A stretch of 64,000 nucleotides of DNA from Nepenthes gracilis. Its lineage: Eukaryota; Streptophyta; Magnoliopsida; Caryophyllales; Nepenthaceae. A program made the position numbers and the translations under genes. Positions 1 through 11,314 of the stretch are shown here, one piece after another (positions within the stretch are counted from its first letter, which is position 1; each line of letters opens with the position of its first letter). The stretch spans positions 11,801,030 through 11,865,029 of the forward strand of contig BSYO01000030.1 of assembly GCA_033239525.1 (NCBI GenBank), written 5' to 3'. Under the pieces are notes generated by a model. It saw only the letters and a program-made list of their open reading frames with translations, was not told the DNA's origin and ran no database searches.

Positions 1-654
1 GTCAGCGGGGTTCTCAGTGGTGGCACGCAAAGGTGGCGCTATGATGGTGGTCGGCGATAGCAGTGGTAGCACGCCAGTGACTGGCGACGGCGTGGGTAAC
101 GGTGGCGTGTGGCGGCAGCCGTGCAGAGAGGGAGAATGCACAATGAGTGGGAGGCGCAAGTCACGCACGGCAGTGAGAGAAACGGTGCATTCGGGTACTT
201 CAAGATACCATTTCTTCAGAAATTTAAGTATAAGGTCAAGGTAAATATCTGTAAATCCCCCATTTGATCTGATTTAATATCTAATATATTTTTGATATTG
301 TTCAAAATTTTTACTAACATATATGTATTTTTACACACTCGTTCTATTTATTTTGTACATGCATGTATAGTTCATTGACTGATTTTGGGAGTTTTGGATA
401 TAGGTTTTATGATTTTGAAAATTTCTTATTTTTCTAAAAACTCATAAAATTTATTAGATACTGTGCATATTTATATCAGTATATATAACGAAAAAGTGCA
501 CTAAACTTGTATAGGCCGTACATTTTCACATGTATTGAGTAGTGGTCACTATATTTGAATTTGAAAATTGGACACTCTAGTTAGCTCCCAATGAGAAGAT
601 TTATTTGAAAATATCTTTTCGCAGATAAGAAAGGTTTTGAGTAGTGACCCTTCC
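1..654. other. Left edge, no gene recognised
   Basis: The first 240 bases are GC-rich and contain a short open frame of low complexity (Gly, Val, Arg rich) that I do not recognise and do not call. From about 240 the sequence turns AT-rich and non-coding up to the rRNA-like fragment. Confidence 0.4.
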
Positions 655-1122
655 CCAGTGCGTCCCCAGTAGCACTTGAAAATCTTGATGACCGAGTGTC
701 GATCGTATCTGATCATACTCATAACCACATTAGGTCTCCAAGGTGAACAACCTCTGGTCGATGGAACAATGTATGTAAGGAAAGTCGATAAAATGGATCT
801 GTAACTTTGGAAAAATGATTGGCTCTGAGGGCTAGGCACAAGGGTCTCAGTCCCAAACCCGTAGGCTGTTAGTGGACTGCTCAAACTACCTCTGCGGCAA
901 GAGATGGTCGCTGCATGCCAGCCGAGGGATAAACTGGGAACGGCTCCCTCAAGGGCCTTCTAGTCGAACAGCCAATTAGAACTAATACGGACAAGGAGAA
1001 TCCGACTGTTTAATTAAAACAAAATATTGCGATGGTCCCTGAGGATACTAACACAATGTGATTTCTACCCAATGTCCTAAATATTAAAGTGAAGAAATTC
1101 AACCAAGCGCGAGTAAACGGTT

Positions 1123-1157
<35 letters not shown>

Positions 1158-1325
1158 TTCGTCATCTAATTAGTGATGCGCATGAATGGATTAACAAGAT
1201 TCCCACAATCCATTTCTACTGTCTAGCGAAACCCCAACGAAGGGAATGGGCTTAGTAGAATCAATTGGGAAAGAAAACCTTGTTGAGTTAGACTTTTGTC
1301 GACTTTGTAAAATGACTTGAGAAAT
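655..1325 (+). pseudogene. Decayed nuclear 25S rRNA fragment
   Basis: This stretch follows the plant nuclear large-subunit rRNA in order, from the segment before the conserved gaccgagtg region to the segment around gactttgtaaaatgacttgag. Recognisable landmarks are ggtctccaaggtgaacaa, the phrase gtttaattaaaacaaaat, gaagaaattcaaccaagcgc, gactctcttaaggtagcc and gcgcatgaatggattaac. It corresponds to roughly domains IV to V of 25S RNA. Many positions that are G or C in functional rDNA read A or T, as expected from deamination of an old methylated copy, and there are deletions. It is too short and too diverged to be functional. Both rRNA ends are missing and no rDNA spacer adjoins it, so it is a dispersed fragment rather than the edge of an array. 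The open frame on the opposite strand is an artefact. Confidence 0.93.
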
Positions 1326-2620
1326 TTAATACAAAAATATAACATAATTCTTTATATTTGGTATTTGTTAAAAATAGAAAATATGTTTACAAAAAAAAAA
1401 ATATAATTTGAATCTAGCCAAAGTAAACCGGATGCTTTCATGCGTGACAATGTGAAAATTTAAAAATTAATCAAACCTAATTTTGTGATTCTACCCATTT
1501 TAATACTTTTATTTGCTATCCAAACCCAACAAAATTTCAGGTTAGTAGGATTGAACGGATCAAATGCCCCAATTTTAATAAGGTTTATAGTTAAATAGTT
1601 TCATTTTAATTTGATATAAGCTTGTTTGGGATAAATTTACGGAAACAAATGACCATTTTTAGAATTTATTGAATGAACGAACCAAATCTTATATAAACAT
1701 AATAGTGTCTGATCTATTTTAACTTATAAACAACTCGATAAAGCCTATCAATAATCTTAGTATAGATTTGTACATTTCCTTATTTCAAAGCTTCTCAAAA
1801 TGCTTGTACGCTTGCTTTTAGTTCAAATAAAGGCTAGCTTGTTTATGACTTTAATTTGATAAATAATTAATATTTGAGTTATGTTTGATTCATTTATACA
1901 TATACAAACTAAACCCGAGCCACATTTGATCTAAACTATATGAAGGGGAGGGAATAATACAGTCTAGCGAGCACAATAAGTTGGATTTTTCCGATTGAGA
2001 TATAAGTTTTGTTATGATCATTTTAAATACGAGTCTCTTTTATTCTCTAAATGATTAAAATTTGTTATTATAATATAAAAAATTATGGTTTATTATTTTT
2101 AAAATGATTGCAACTATTGAGATACTGAAAAAAATATATCACTTGGAAGAATGACAATAAAATCATTGGAATACAAACCTTGATTCCCTGGGGTTGAACT
2201 TCTCATGCTAAGCATGAAAGTCATTTGGACAACAAACATTAACACGAAGAGTAAGCATACTTTCTCTCTATTCCAGCTTTTCTTCATTTAACGCTTCTGC
2301 AACAGCAAAAAATGAGAAAGTGACTATAAATAAGATCTAAAATTAAGAGTAAACTTGTACTCCTTCAACAAACAATATTAAAACAAAAACTTCAATATTC
2401 AAATATGACATTTATTCTAAATAACAGATCGATCTCAAAAAGAACACTGAAAAAAGGCAACAATCAATCGATCAACACAAGAATTTTATTCTCATGCAGA
2501 AGTTACCGAAACAATATACTTACCTTTACGAAGACAATTTTTCACAAATTATATGTATTCCCAACAGAACAGGATAGTTGCAGCTTAAACAGCTCTTCGC
2601 TTGCTCATGAAGCAGCAGGA
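1326..2620. other. AT-rich intergenic DNA
   Basis: No gene, RNA or recognisable mobile element was found here. The short frame running into the following repeat is not supported as a gene. Confidence 0.5.
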
Positions 2621-3097
2621 CTAAGGAGATGTTTGCTGGGTGGTGGGGCGGCCGGCGGGCGGAGGCGAGGAGGAAGTGTGGTGGTTGTTGCAGGGCTTTT
2701 GATGATGGAATCTTAATTGCATGGGGAAAGGAACAGCTGTGTCTTCCACTTCCTCGTAAGGCTTAATTTATTCTTTTGACTAAGGAGGCGTTTGCTCGGT
2801 GGCGGGGCAGTCGGCGGGCGGAGTCGAGGAGGAAGTGTGGTGGTTGTTGGAGGGCTTTTGATGATGGAATCTTGGTTGCATCGGGAAAGGAACAGCTGTG
2901 TCTTCCACTTCCTCGTAAGGCTTAATTTATTCTTTTGACTAAGGAGATGTTTGCTCGGTGGTGGGGCGGCCAGTGGGCGGAGGCGAGGTGGAAGTGTGGT
3001 GGTTGTTGCAGGGCATTTGATGATGGAATCTTAATTGCATCGGGAAAGGAACAGCTCTGTCGTCCTCTTCCTCGCAAGGCTTAATTTATTCTTTTGA
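2621..3097. repeat. Tandem repeat, 3 copies of 159 bp
   Basis: Three head-to-tail units start at 2621, 2780 and 2939. Each is exactly 159 bp, each starts ctaaggag and each ends ttattcttttga. Divergence is a few percent and there are no indels. Because 159 is a multiple of three, the reading frame is kept between units. On the minus strand each unit holds an open stretch of about 46 codons (His, Pro, Thr, Ser rich) closed by a stop at the unit border. Whether this is the remnant of a coding exon or chance is not clear. The array is G-rich on the plus strand, unlike the AT-rich surroundings. Confidence 0.95.
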
Positions 3098-3329
3098 GCG
3101 GTAATCCTGCGAGTAGGAGGATTAGTAAACCGCAAGTGGATAAAATAAGACACCCGACTGCCAATCAGCTGCCGTATTATGACAAATATATATAGTATGA
3201 TAATTCATGCCTCACGTGCATCTCATGTGGACCTCACATGCTGATGTCTGGATTGGGAGTTCTAACCCAGCCATTCGGGGGTCCCAGCCCCTCTGACGGC
3301 CGGGTGGTCAGATTTAGACATTCAACGGT

Positions 3330-3330
<1 letters not shown>

Positions 3331-3381
<51 letters not shown>
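3331..3381. repeat. TA dinucleotide microsatellite
   Basis: An uninterrupted TA run of about 50 bp, followed shortly by a TTTA-type run at about 3390-3415. Confidence 0.97.
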
Positions 3382-3384
<3 letters not shown>

Positions 3385-6062
3385 GGTTAATATTTATTTA
3401 TTTATTTATTTTTATAATTTTTTATATTTAATTAAAAAATATTATATTTTTTTCTCAATTTTTGTTGAAAAAAATTTAGCTGTAGAATTTACGAGTCGCA
3501 GCCCCCTTGCTCCCTAACCCGGTGGCGTGCAGAAGGCGTTGGACCAAATATTTTTAATTTTAGTATTTAAATTATAAAAAAAATTTAGAGAAATGATATA
3601 TATTTTTTCAATATATGTATATTTTAAATATTTTGACATTTAAAAAGAATAAAAAAATTAATTTTTATTTTAAAAAAACTTAAATATCAGCCGATTCACC
3701 TGATTTAAAGTGCCTTCAGGCTATGTTAGTTTAGGCACGACTATAATAAAAATATAAAAATATAAAAAATAAAATTATATAAAATATTATAAAAAATATA
3801 ATACATTATATTTATTTTATCAAATATTTTTTACATTATAATTTATAAAAATATAAAATAATATATTTAGTAATAACCTAGTTATTTTTAAATTTTGTTT
3901 GTATTTTTAATTGTACAGCTACCATTATTTCTAAAATTATACTTTTTTAAAAAATTTTAAAATAATTAAATTTTTTTATATAATTTTTACGTCTAATTAA
4001 TTCTTAAAACTGATAAAGACTTCCATTATTTTTGACGTTATCCTTTTTTTTAGTCAATTATTTGCCATCGATATTGAAGACCGACTCCGATGATACTCTT
4101 TCCTTGTGGGGCTAAGAAATGGTTTAAAAATTATATAGTGTTCAATATCAAGTAAATCAAATTTTATTATATTTTGTAATCAATTTTTATCTTTTTGTAA
4201 TTGAATTTGTTTAGCCAGTCCTAAATTACTACTCCTCCTGAAAGATAGATATTTTAATAAATAGAATTATATTGTTTAATTTTTTCATATAAAGAGAAAT
4301 AAAATTGTAAAATATTGTTGATAGAAAGATTAATAATATAATATGTATGTTTTATATGAAGTATAGTCAAATAAATTTACTATTTAAAATTTAAAAATTA
4401 TAATTTAAATAAATTAATAGTAATATTATTATTTAAAGTATAGTCAAATGTAATAAAAAAATTTTATTAAATATTTATAATAGTATAATTGTTTAGAAAT
4501 TACGGAAGCGATATCTAGATGTTTTAAAATTTTAAAATTAATAATTTATTTGTGTAATTTTTAATTTTAAAAATCTCTAATGTGTGGTAATATAAATATA
4601 AAATAAATTATTATGTGATAATTATATATCACTAATTAAAGAAAAATTAAAATTTACTTATATAAATTATAAAATTAATTCTTATTTAAATTATAAAAAG
4701 ACGGATTATAACACTTTGAACAATATATTAGTATATAATTACATAATTGGATTACAAACATTTCTGCATGCATATTTTAAACATATAGCCTTTTATTATG
4801 AGAAAAAGACTATTCAAATTAACTATATATTATACCAATTCTTTCTAATTTGATCTTTAATCATACTGAAAACTTTTAATATTACACCAACTAAAAATAT
4901 TAGTTCAATTTAAATTGAGGATAATTATTATCTTTTATATTTTTTTATATATTGCCTTAGATGCCTAATATCTTTAAAATCTTTATAAATATATATATAT
5001 ATATATATATTATATTTTTTTATAAATAGCTTATTCATAATCATTAGGTAATTTAATTTTAAAAAGTTATTATATACCATTAGAATATTTTTAGGAGACA
5101 GCCAGACTTAGAAGCAGTAGTAGTGATAATTGAGAAAGGTTTTTATTTTGACATTTGAGAACCACTAATAGTATGTACATATGACATAACGGTATGAAAA
5201 TAGAAGAATAATTTTTTTATATATTTTTACTGTCAAAATTAAAAAAAATTATACCATAATTAGTAATTAAGTTAAACAATAATAATATTAATATATAAAT
5301 TATAAATTAAAATTAAAATAATTATATTGGTATCATATTATCGATTATTATATAAAAATAAAATAGTAAAAAGTAGAGAGATGAGTTTACGTGAGTAGAG
5401 GAGCTAAAGAGTATTTATAGTTTTTTTTTTTAATTAATTATTTTTATATAAAAAGAAAAACGGTCGCATTATTATCATTGTATTTGAAAAGAACTTAAAT
5501 AATGAATTGTGCTGATCAAAGCATGGACGCTGGCTACTAGGTAGCTTGGTACGGACCAAAATTTAGCACAATATTGTTTATTATAAGCAGTGATTGCCTA
5601 TGATAGCCTGTGATAGTCTAGGCCGTGTCGTGTTATGGTAGCCTAGTTAACAAATTATCTATTAACAAGGCCTTTTTATATAAAAAGCTATTTTAATATT
5701 TAATGGATAAAATTACTTTAAAAATAATAAACATAATGATTAAAATAATATTATTTATTTTAAATATCAGTTCTTTGAAAATAGTTGAAATGGATATACT
5801 TTTTATACATATAAATTGCCTTATCCCATTATCTAATCAAATTATTATTATTGTATTAGGTTTTGACTTATGTTTTTTTGTAAGTCTTAGACATGTTATA
5901 TATATTTATATTTGATACTGACCTAAGTTAAAAAAAATTACTTGATATTTGTGTAGAAATTTACTCAATCAAATGCTATTTTAGTACCATAGTTGAACCA
6001 CATCTAATATTTATTTGTGTGTAGATTAAATTGGATGGTCACATCTACTGTGCTCATAAAAA
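3382..6062. other. Very AT-rich intergenic DNA
   Basis: Long A/T homopolymeric and low-complexity sequence with a second short AT microsatellite near 4990-5012. No coding region, RNA gene or complete element was recognised. The short frame at 5703-5915 has AT-driven composition (Ile, Leu, Phe) and is not called. Confidence 0.5.
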
Positions 6063-6074
6063 GTTCATGTGGAG

Positions 6075-6117
6075 TCTCACATCAGATGGGGAGGTGAACG
6101 AAGCGTATCTTTATAAG
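6075..6117 (+). promoter_or_regulatory. USE-like and TATA motifs in left TRIM LTR
   Basis: tctcacatca at 6075-6084 resembles the plant snRNA upstream sequence element (core TCCCACATCG) with two transition differences. Exactly 25 bp later is tttataag at 6110-6117. The right LTR and the U6 gene of this window keep the same spacing. The promoter role is inferred. Confidence 0.55.
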
Positions 6118-6350
6118 AGTGTGGATACCTCTTCCTGGTAGACGCATTTTGGGGGCAGTGGACTCCGTCTGCCAATAATAAAACCGTGCGGGCCGCGTGA
6201 TGGCTTGGAACGCTGTGAAGTTCTCTCGGTCCAAAGTGGATAATATCCACATGCGGATTCGCCGGGGACGTTACAGATGGTATCACAACCAGGATCTGGT
6301 CTGGTGTGCTAGCGAGGACGTTGGATCCCCAAGGGGGGTGGATTGTAGAG

Positions 6351-6394
6351 TCCCACATTGGATTGGGAGGCGAACGAAGCGTGCTTTTATAAGG
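6351..6394 (+). promoter_or_regulatory. USE-like and TATA motifs in right TRIM LTR
   Basis: tcccacattg at 6351-6360 matches the USE core in nine of ten bases; the mismatch is a C-to-T at a CpG. tttataagg follows at 6386-6394 after 25 bp. This spacing is that of Pol III-type plant snRNA promoters. Function is inferred. Confidence 0.6.
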
Positions 6395-6556
6395 GCGTGG
6401 ATACCTCTTCCTTGTTGACGAGTTTTGGGAGCGGTTGACTCTGTCTACTAGGAATAAAACCGTGTAGGCCGTATAATGGTTTGAAATGCCGTGAAGTTTC
6501 CCCGGTCTAGAGTGGACAACATCCATATGCAGATGCACCGGGGACATTACAGTTCA

Positions 6557-8112
6557 TGTATGTAAATAGTTTACTATAGTCATATATAATGGACACATAT
6601 ACAATGATAACTCGTGAGAAATTATTTCTTGGCATTTAAATGTCAATTGTCATAGTTCAAATGCAAGGCACATTTATATGAGTTTTTGTTATATTTTAGG
6701 GTAGTTTGAGATAATTTAGTGTGTGAGCTATTATTTAAAACATTTTTAGAGGCAAATTTAGTGAGAATGGGAGAAGAGTGATATTTAACTAATTAATTGT
6801 TGGCCATTTAATCACATTCTTATCTTTATTATCTTGAATATATTATTTTAATTATTGTTCAGAATTTTTTTATATGTGATTTCATTACTTTTACTCTCTT
6901 CTTGTTTTTTACTTGATTAATCAAAGTTTTAGGTAAAATTGAAAGTTATTTTAAAAGGTTTATTATAATTGAGCTCATATTATAATGACTGATTTTCTCT
7001 TATAGTTTATCCATTAGTTGAGAAAGATTTTCATGTAAAAGTTTGTATATTCATTTCGTTGCATAATTTATTATTCGTAAATGTATATTATCATCTAATC
7101 TAACATTCTTATAAATTCGAACAAAAGGTTCGATAATATATTTTGTTTTCTTGTGTCAAATTTTTGGTTAGATTGATCTTTTTGAAAAATTATACGCTTT
7201 TATTGAAAAAAAAAAAAGAAATTAAAAGATGGCAAAACCTAAAGCACTTCATATGAAAGTAGGAGCTTCATATTGTGAAATTGAATTCTTATGAGAATTT
7301 AGATCCTATCGACGAAAGCTCAATTGGTAGATTGGCAGTGACTAGCATGTCAGGGGAGCTCGATCAGAGAGTGGCAAAAGATGACATCTAAGGGGTTAGG
7401 AAGTTGAGCACACTTGAAAGCTTGATCTTTTCTTGAATCTTAGTCGTTTGGTTTGAGAATTCAGTTTTTCTTAAATATTAGTAGTTCTATTCAGACATCA
7501 TTTTCTCCGATCTCTTGATTGTTGCATCCGATACTTTCATAAATTTTGATAGTATTGACAATTGAAATTTGATATGTTTACATCGATACTCTTACGAGAT
7601 TGGTTTTTAACTTGTCCTAGAAGGCACAATGCTATTTTAAGTTGCATATGACACAACAATACGGTAATTAGGGCAAACAACACAATACCTATAAGTTCAT
7701 AAGAGAATAGAGCATGAGAGTGAACACAAGTAACATAAGAAAGAGTTGATAGAAGGTTTGGACAATGATTTTTATTTCGATTTGAGCCATTTTTTAATAT
7801 ATTACTCTGGTTTGCTCTCATTTTGTACCAATCTCAAACATTCTAGTTGCATCGTGGTGTGTAAAGCATATTTATGAATTCTCTAAGTTCAGTAATTTTT
7901 TTAGTTAAAAATAATTTTTATATGTTAATTTTATTATCATTTGTGTATAAATTATAATTTTTTTTTTCTTTTCACAGGTTTAAAAAATATGGGAGCGATT
8001 TGCGGTCTATAGATTTGCCCGCCCCCTCCTAACCTATCTTTGGGGCCATACTAATAGTTTTTGAAATATATATATGTAAATCTTGACAATAATATAAAAA
8101 ATCTTATAAATC
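6557..8112. other. AT-rich DNA with possible retroelement debris
   Basis: No gene recognised. Phrases near 7020-7060 (gattttcatgtaaaag) and 7985-8040 resemble ends of plant LTRs, and a similar phrase recurs at about 16910-16935. No boundaries, primer-binding site or proteins could be found. Confidence 0.35.
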
Positions 8113-8117
8113 ATAAT

Positions 8118-9014
8118 TGTTTGGTCCAATACCGGTAAGGCCCAAAGGAACGCATAACCCAATCCATGGAGCAGTAGTCCAAGCAGCTATCTCGGCCCAA
8201 TATTCGAAATCGCCTATGTGGCAGTCCAGTACTCGCAACCTATCAGCGCTACCTGTAGCCCATTAATGTAGCTGCAGAGGGGCAGGTACAGCGTAGAAAA
8301 AACAAGCCAATAAGGAGAAGGTCAGTACTGCTAGCCGCGGCTCACGACGCTGCCTACAATTCTCCAGCTAATCCCAGCACGAAAGGTAGACCAGGTATGG
8401 CTTGCGATGCACGATGTCTCCCCGCCACCACAATGCGACAACTGACATGCTGGCGACCACCACTGGGCAACGGCCGACGAATCCCTTTAGGAAAAATTTT
8501 CGCGCCCAAAGCTCCAAACCAAGGAGCCTATAAATTCCCTCTCATTGTATAGGAGACGGGATCAGATCCTGGGCATTCAACTTAATATTGTGTAGCAAAA
8601 CGCTCACCCCAGAATTTAAACTCTCAAATTAGTGCCTAGATCTTACCTCTATAACCTTACTTAGGCTACGAGAGAGTGAGCCACCCTCTGCGGTGCATAT
8701 AGGGAGCCAGGCCTCCCACTAAATGTTCATCAATCCCTCACCCTTATATTCACGCACTCGCAACGCATTCACAGCATATCTTCGCATACCTCTAAGTGCG
8801 TGCCCCTTTCCGTTCATTACGGAAAATTGTTGACTTAAGCGTTAGAGTGTTTTTGGTGGGAGAAATCCCGCTAGACCTCTGATCTCTCATTTGTGATTTG
8901 TATTGTACAGGTTTCAAATTCACAGCGACAGAAATCGGACCCGCTCGAGATTCGATCCGCACCAGAAATCCGAAAGCTCTATAATCCGTACAATAACTCA
9001 GGACTTGGGGCGCA
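8118..9014 (+). mobile_element. Solo LTR, Gypsy-like group, subfamily A
   Basis: An 897-bp segment starts tgtttggtcc and ends ggggcgca, flanked by the perfect 5-bp direct repeat ATAAT (8113-8117 and 9015-9019). A TATA box (ctataaat) lies near 8528. The 3' part carries the hallmark gacttaagcgt...cccgctagacctctgat, shared in diverged form with four other LTRs in this window. No internal region adjoins it, so it is a solo LTR formed by LTR-LTR recombination. Assignment to Ty3/Gypsy rests on the general look of these LTRs, not on a protein. Confidence 0.85.
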
Positions 9015-9285
9015 ATAATAATGAACTCAAACTTTTTGATAAGAAAAACTAATAATTATCCAAAAAATTAAAAATAATGTCATGAACTATTTTTATTAAA
9101 GACTTTAAAATTGTTATATTATATATAACCTTTACATTTTATGAAATTTGAAAATTTTTTATTTTCTGTCTTCCTCTTAACATGATGATGAAAAATATCA
9201 TTTTTCATAAATAAATATCCTTTACATTTTATTGAATTTGATTTATTTGTTTTGTCACTGAGTCCATCTAACTCACCTTACCCTT

Positions 9286-11266
9286 TCACCTCTTAGCCAT
9301 TATGTATGCCTTGTCTAAATATCCTTTAAATCTAACTAAATCCACTTTAACATTTTGTTCCTTCAAGTATATGTCTTTGAACTTACTTGACCATTCCAGT
9401 TGTAGGGCACTTGGGTCCTTAAGCACTTTATCATCCTTCCCATACTTACCCTTCAAGCTACTCTCCTCCACCCTAATCTTGTACTCCATATACTCCAACC
9501 CCATCTCCCTAGCCGGCTTCCCAAAGCACACCTCTGCCGCCCAGTCCACCCCTATTGGCACTACCTGAATGAAAACTGAACCTGGTCTAAGGAACAAGAA
9601 GTGTGTCAACCCTGCACCATGCACCCCAACCATCACTTGACTTTGATTGATCAGCGCATAAGCCTCTTTCAAATGACTGCTCACCGTCGGTTCAAACACA
9701 ACCACATTGAACCCCGCCTCCTCTGCCATGGACTTTACTTGGTCTTGGTTTAAGATAACTCGTCCAATACCATCAATTCGACTAATCAGAATAAGAGTTG
9801 GTTTATCAGTTAAAAATTTTGAATTGCTGTTATGATTTTGAATTTTTAGCTCGTAAACTTGGTCCAAAAAAGCACGGAAATGGAATAGAGATAATGAGTT
9901 GGGTAATAGTTTTGGGTCAATTGTCATAAACCCATGTGAGATTAGGCCTACGGTGACGGAGGTAAAACAGTGGTTGGAAGTCTCATTATTTAGATTGACT
10001 ATTGGATATTTTGTGAAGGAACGAAACAGGTCAGCGTACTTAGTGATCCACCAATCACGAGATTTCTCGATCACAAGGACCAAGTCTTGACCAGCCGAGG
10101 AGAAGAGGGAATTAACGGTGATAAAGAGGGGAATGATCCCGTCATTGAACTCATGGAAGAAGTTGCCCGTGTACCCGCCCGCACTGAATACCAGGGCTGG
10201 GGCATTGTGACTCACGTGACACTGTGGGCTTATTGGGCCTGAAACCAAGCTGACTTCTTTGATTCTGGACATTGTGGAATTTTCCCATTTTCTAGGGTAC
10301 GGCCTGATTTTCTCTGTAATGGGCCGTGATTCGGCCGGCCCATTCACGAAAAATGTGGAGGTGGTCGGGTCCATTATTGTTGGGCCGTTGATTTTGCAGA
10401 TGTCGAAGTGATAGTGAGATCGGTCACAGCTGATTTCTGCCGCCGGTGAAGGTTGCGGGGAAGTTTCATGGCCCCAATGTGGGTCCTGATCTGCATAAAT
10501 AGATAGAGAGGAAAAGGTCAGATGAAGTGAGAATCTGCATCGAATGAATTGTTACAAATGTTTTATAGAATTTGGCTAAATCATATAATAAAAAGAATAT
10601 TAAAAAATTAAGTTAAATTAATTTTTAAAAATTTGACCGATTCAGCCCAATTTAACAAATTGTGTTTTTTTTTCTTAATATAACTTCTTATTTTAGATAA
10701 CTGCCGAGTTTAAAAAATAATTTTAATACATTATATTTTAGTTTTTTAAAAAGTATTTAGATAATATTTTAATTAAAATATAATATATATTAGAATATTT
10801 TATTTTTTGGTACTTTTTATTTGAATGTAAATTTTTAAATAAAAAATATGTGAAAAATAAAAAAAGTTAGTAGACCAAAGCAAATCAATCCAAGTTGTAT
10901 TATGGACAAACATTATAGTTTTAGGTGTTTTTCAAGAATTAGGGGAAAAAGAATTGTAATAGCTTTTTATTTTAGATAACTATCAATTTTGGGAATAGAA
11001 TAAAATAATTTTTTGTTTTATTATTAATTATTATTATTATTATTATTTTATTAATTAAATTATTTATTAGTTTATTATTATTATTATTATTATTATTTTA
11101 TTATTATTAAAATATTATTATTATTGTTATTATTATATTTATTATTATTATTATTATTATATATTATTTTAATATTAAAAATATTATTACATATTATTAT
11201 ATTTATTAAATTAATTATTATTTATTAGGTATTATTATTATTACACATTGTTATTATTATTATTTT

Positions 11267-11314
<48 letters not shown>

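Larger units (their letters stand above)
6068..6551 (+). mobile_element. Complete TRIM (miniature LTR retroelement)
   Basis: Two direct LTR-like copies, 6068-6275 (208 bp) and 6339-6551 (213 bp), flank only 63 bp of internal sequence. Each starts TG and ends ttaca. Two bases after the left LTR lies tggtatcacaacc (6278-6290), a slightly mutated primer-binding site for initiator-Met tRNA. Just before the right LTR is a polypurine tract, aagggggg (6331-6338). The direct repeat GTTCA at 6063-6067 and 6552-6556 is the 5-bp target-site duplication. No protein is encoded, so mobilisation would need enzymes from another element. The LTRs differ at roughly one base in five, mostly transitions, so the insertion is old. 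The open frames on both strands here are artefacts. Confidence 0.93.

Noticed and set aside
17..244. Gly/Val-rich frame at the left edge
   Set aside because: Low complexity, no homologous motif, and cut by the window edge context; not enough to call a gene.
549..884. 111-aa minus-strand frame
   Set aside because: It lies antisense within and just upstream of the 25S rRNA fragment.
6077..6547. 156-aa minus-strand frame
   Set aside because: It is antisense to the TRIM element; the internal repetition is simply the two LTRs.
7310..7375. tRNA-like phrase agctcaattggtagat
   Set aside because: It recalls a tRNA D-arm and A box, but no B box, acceptor stem or T-loop could be found at the right distance.
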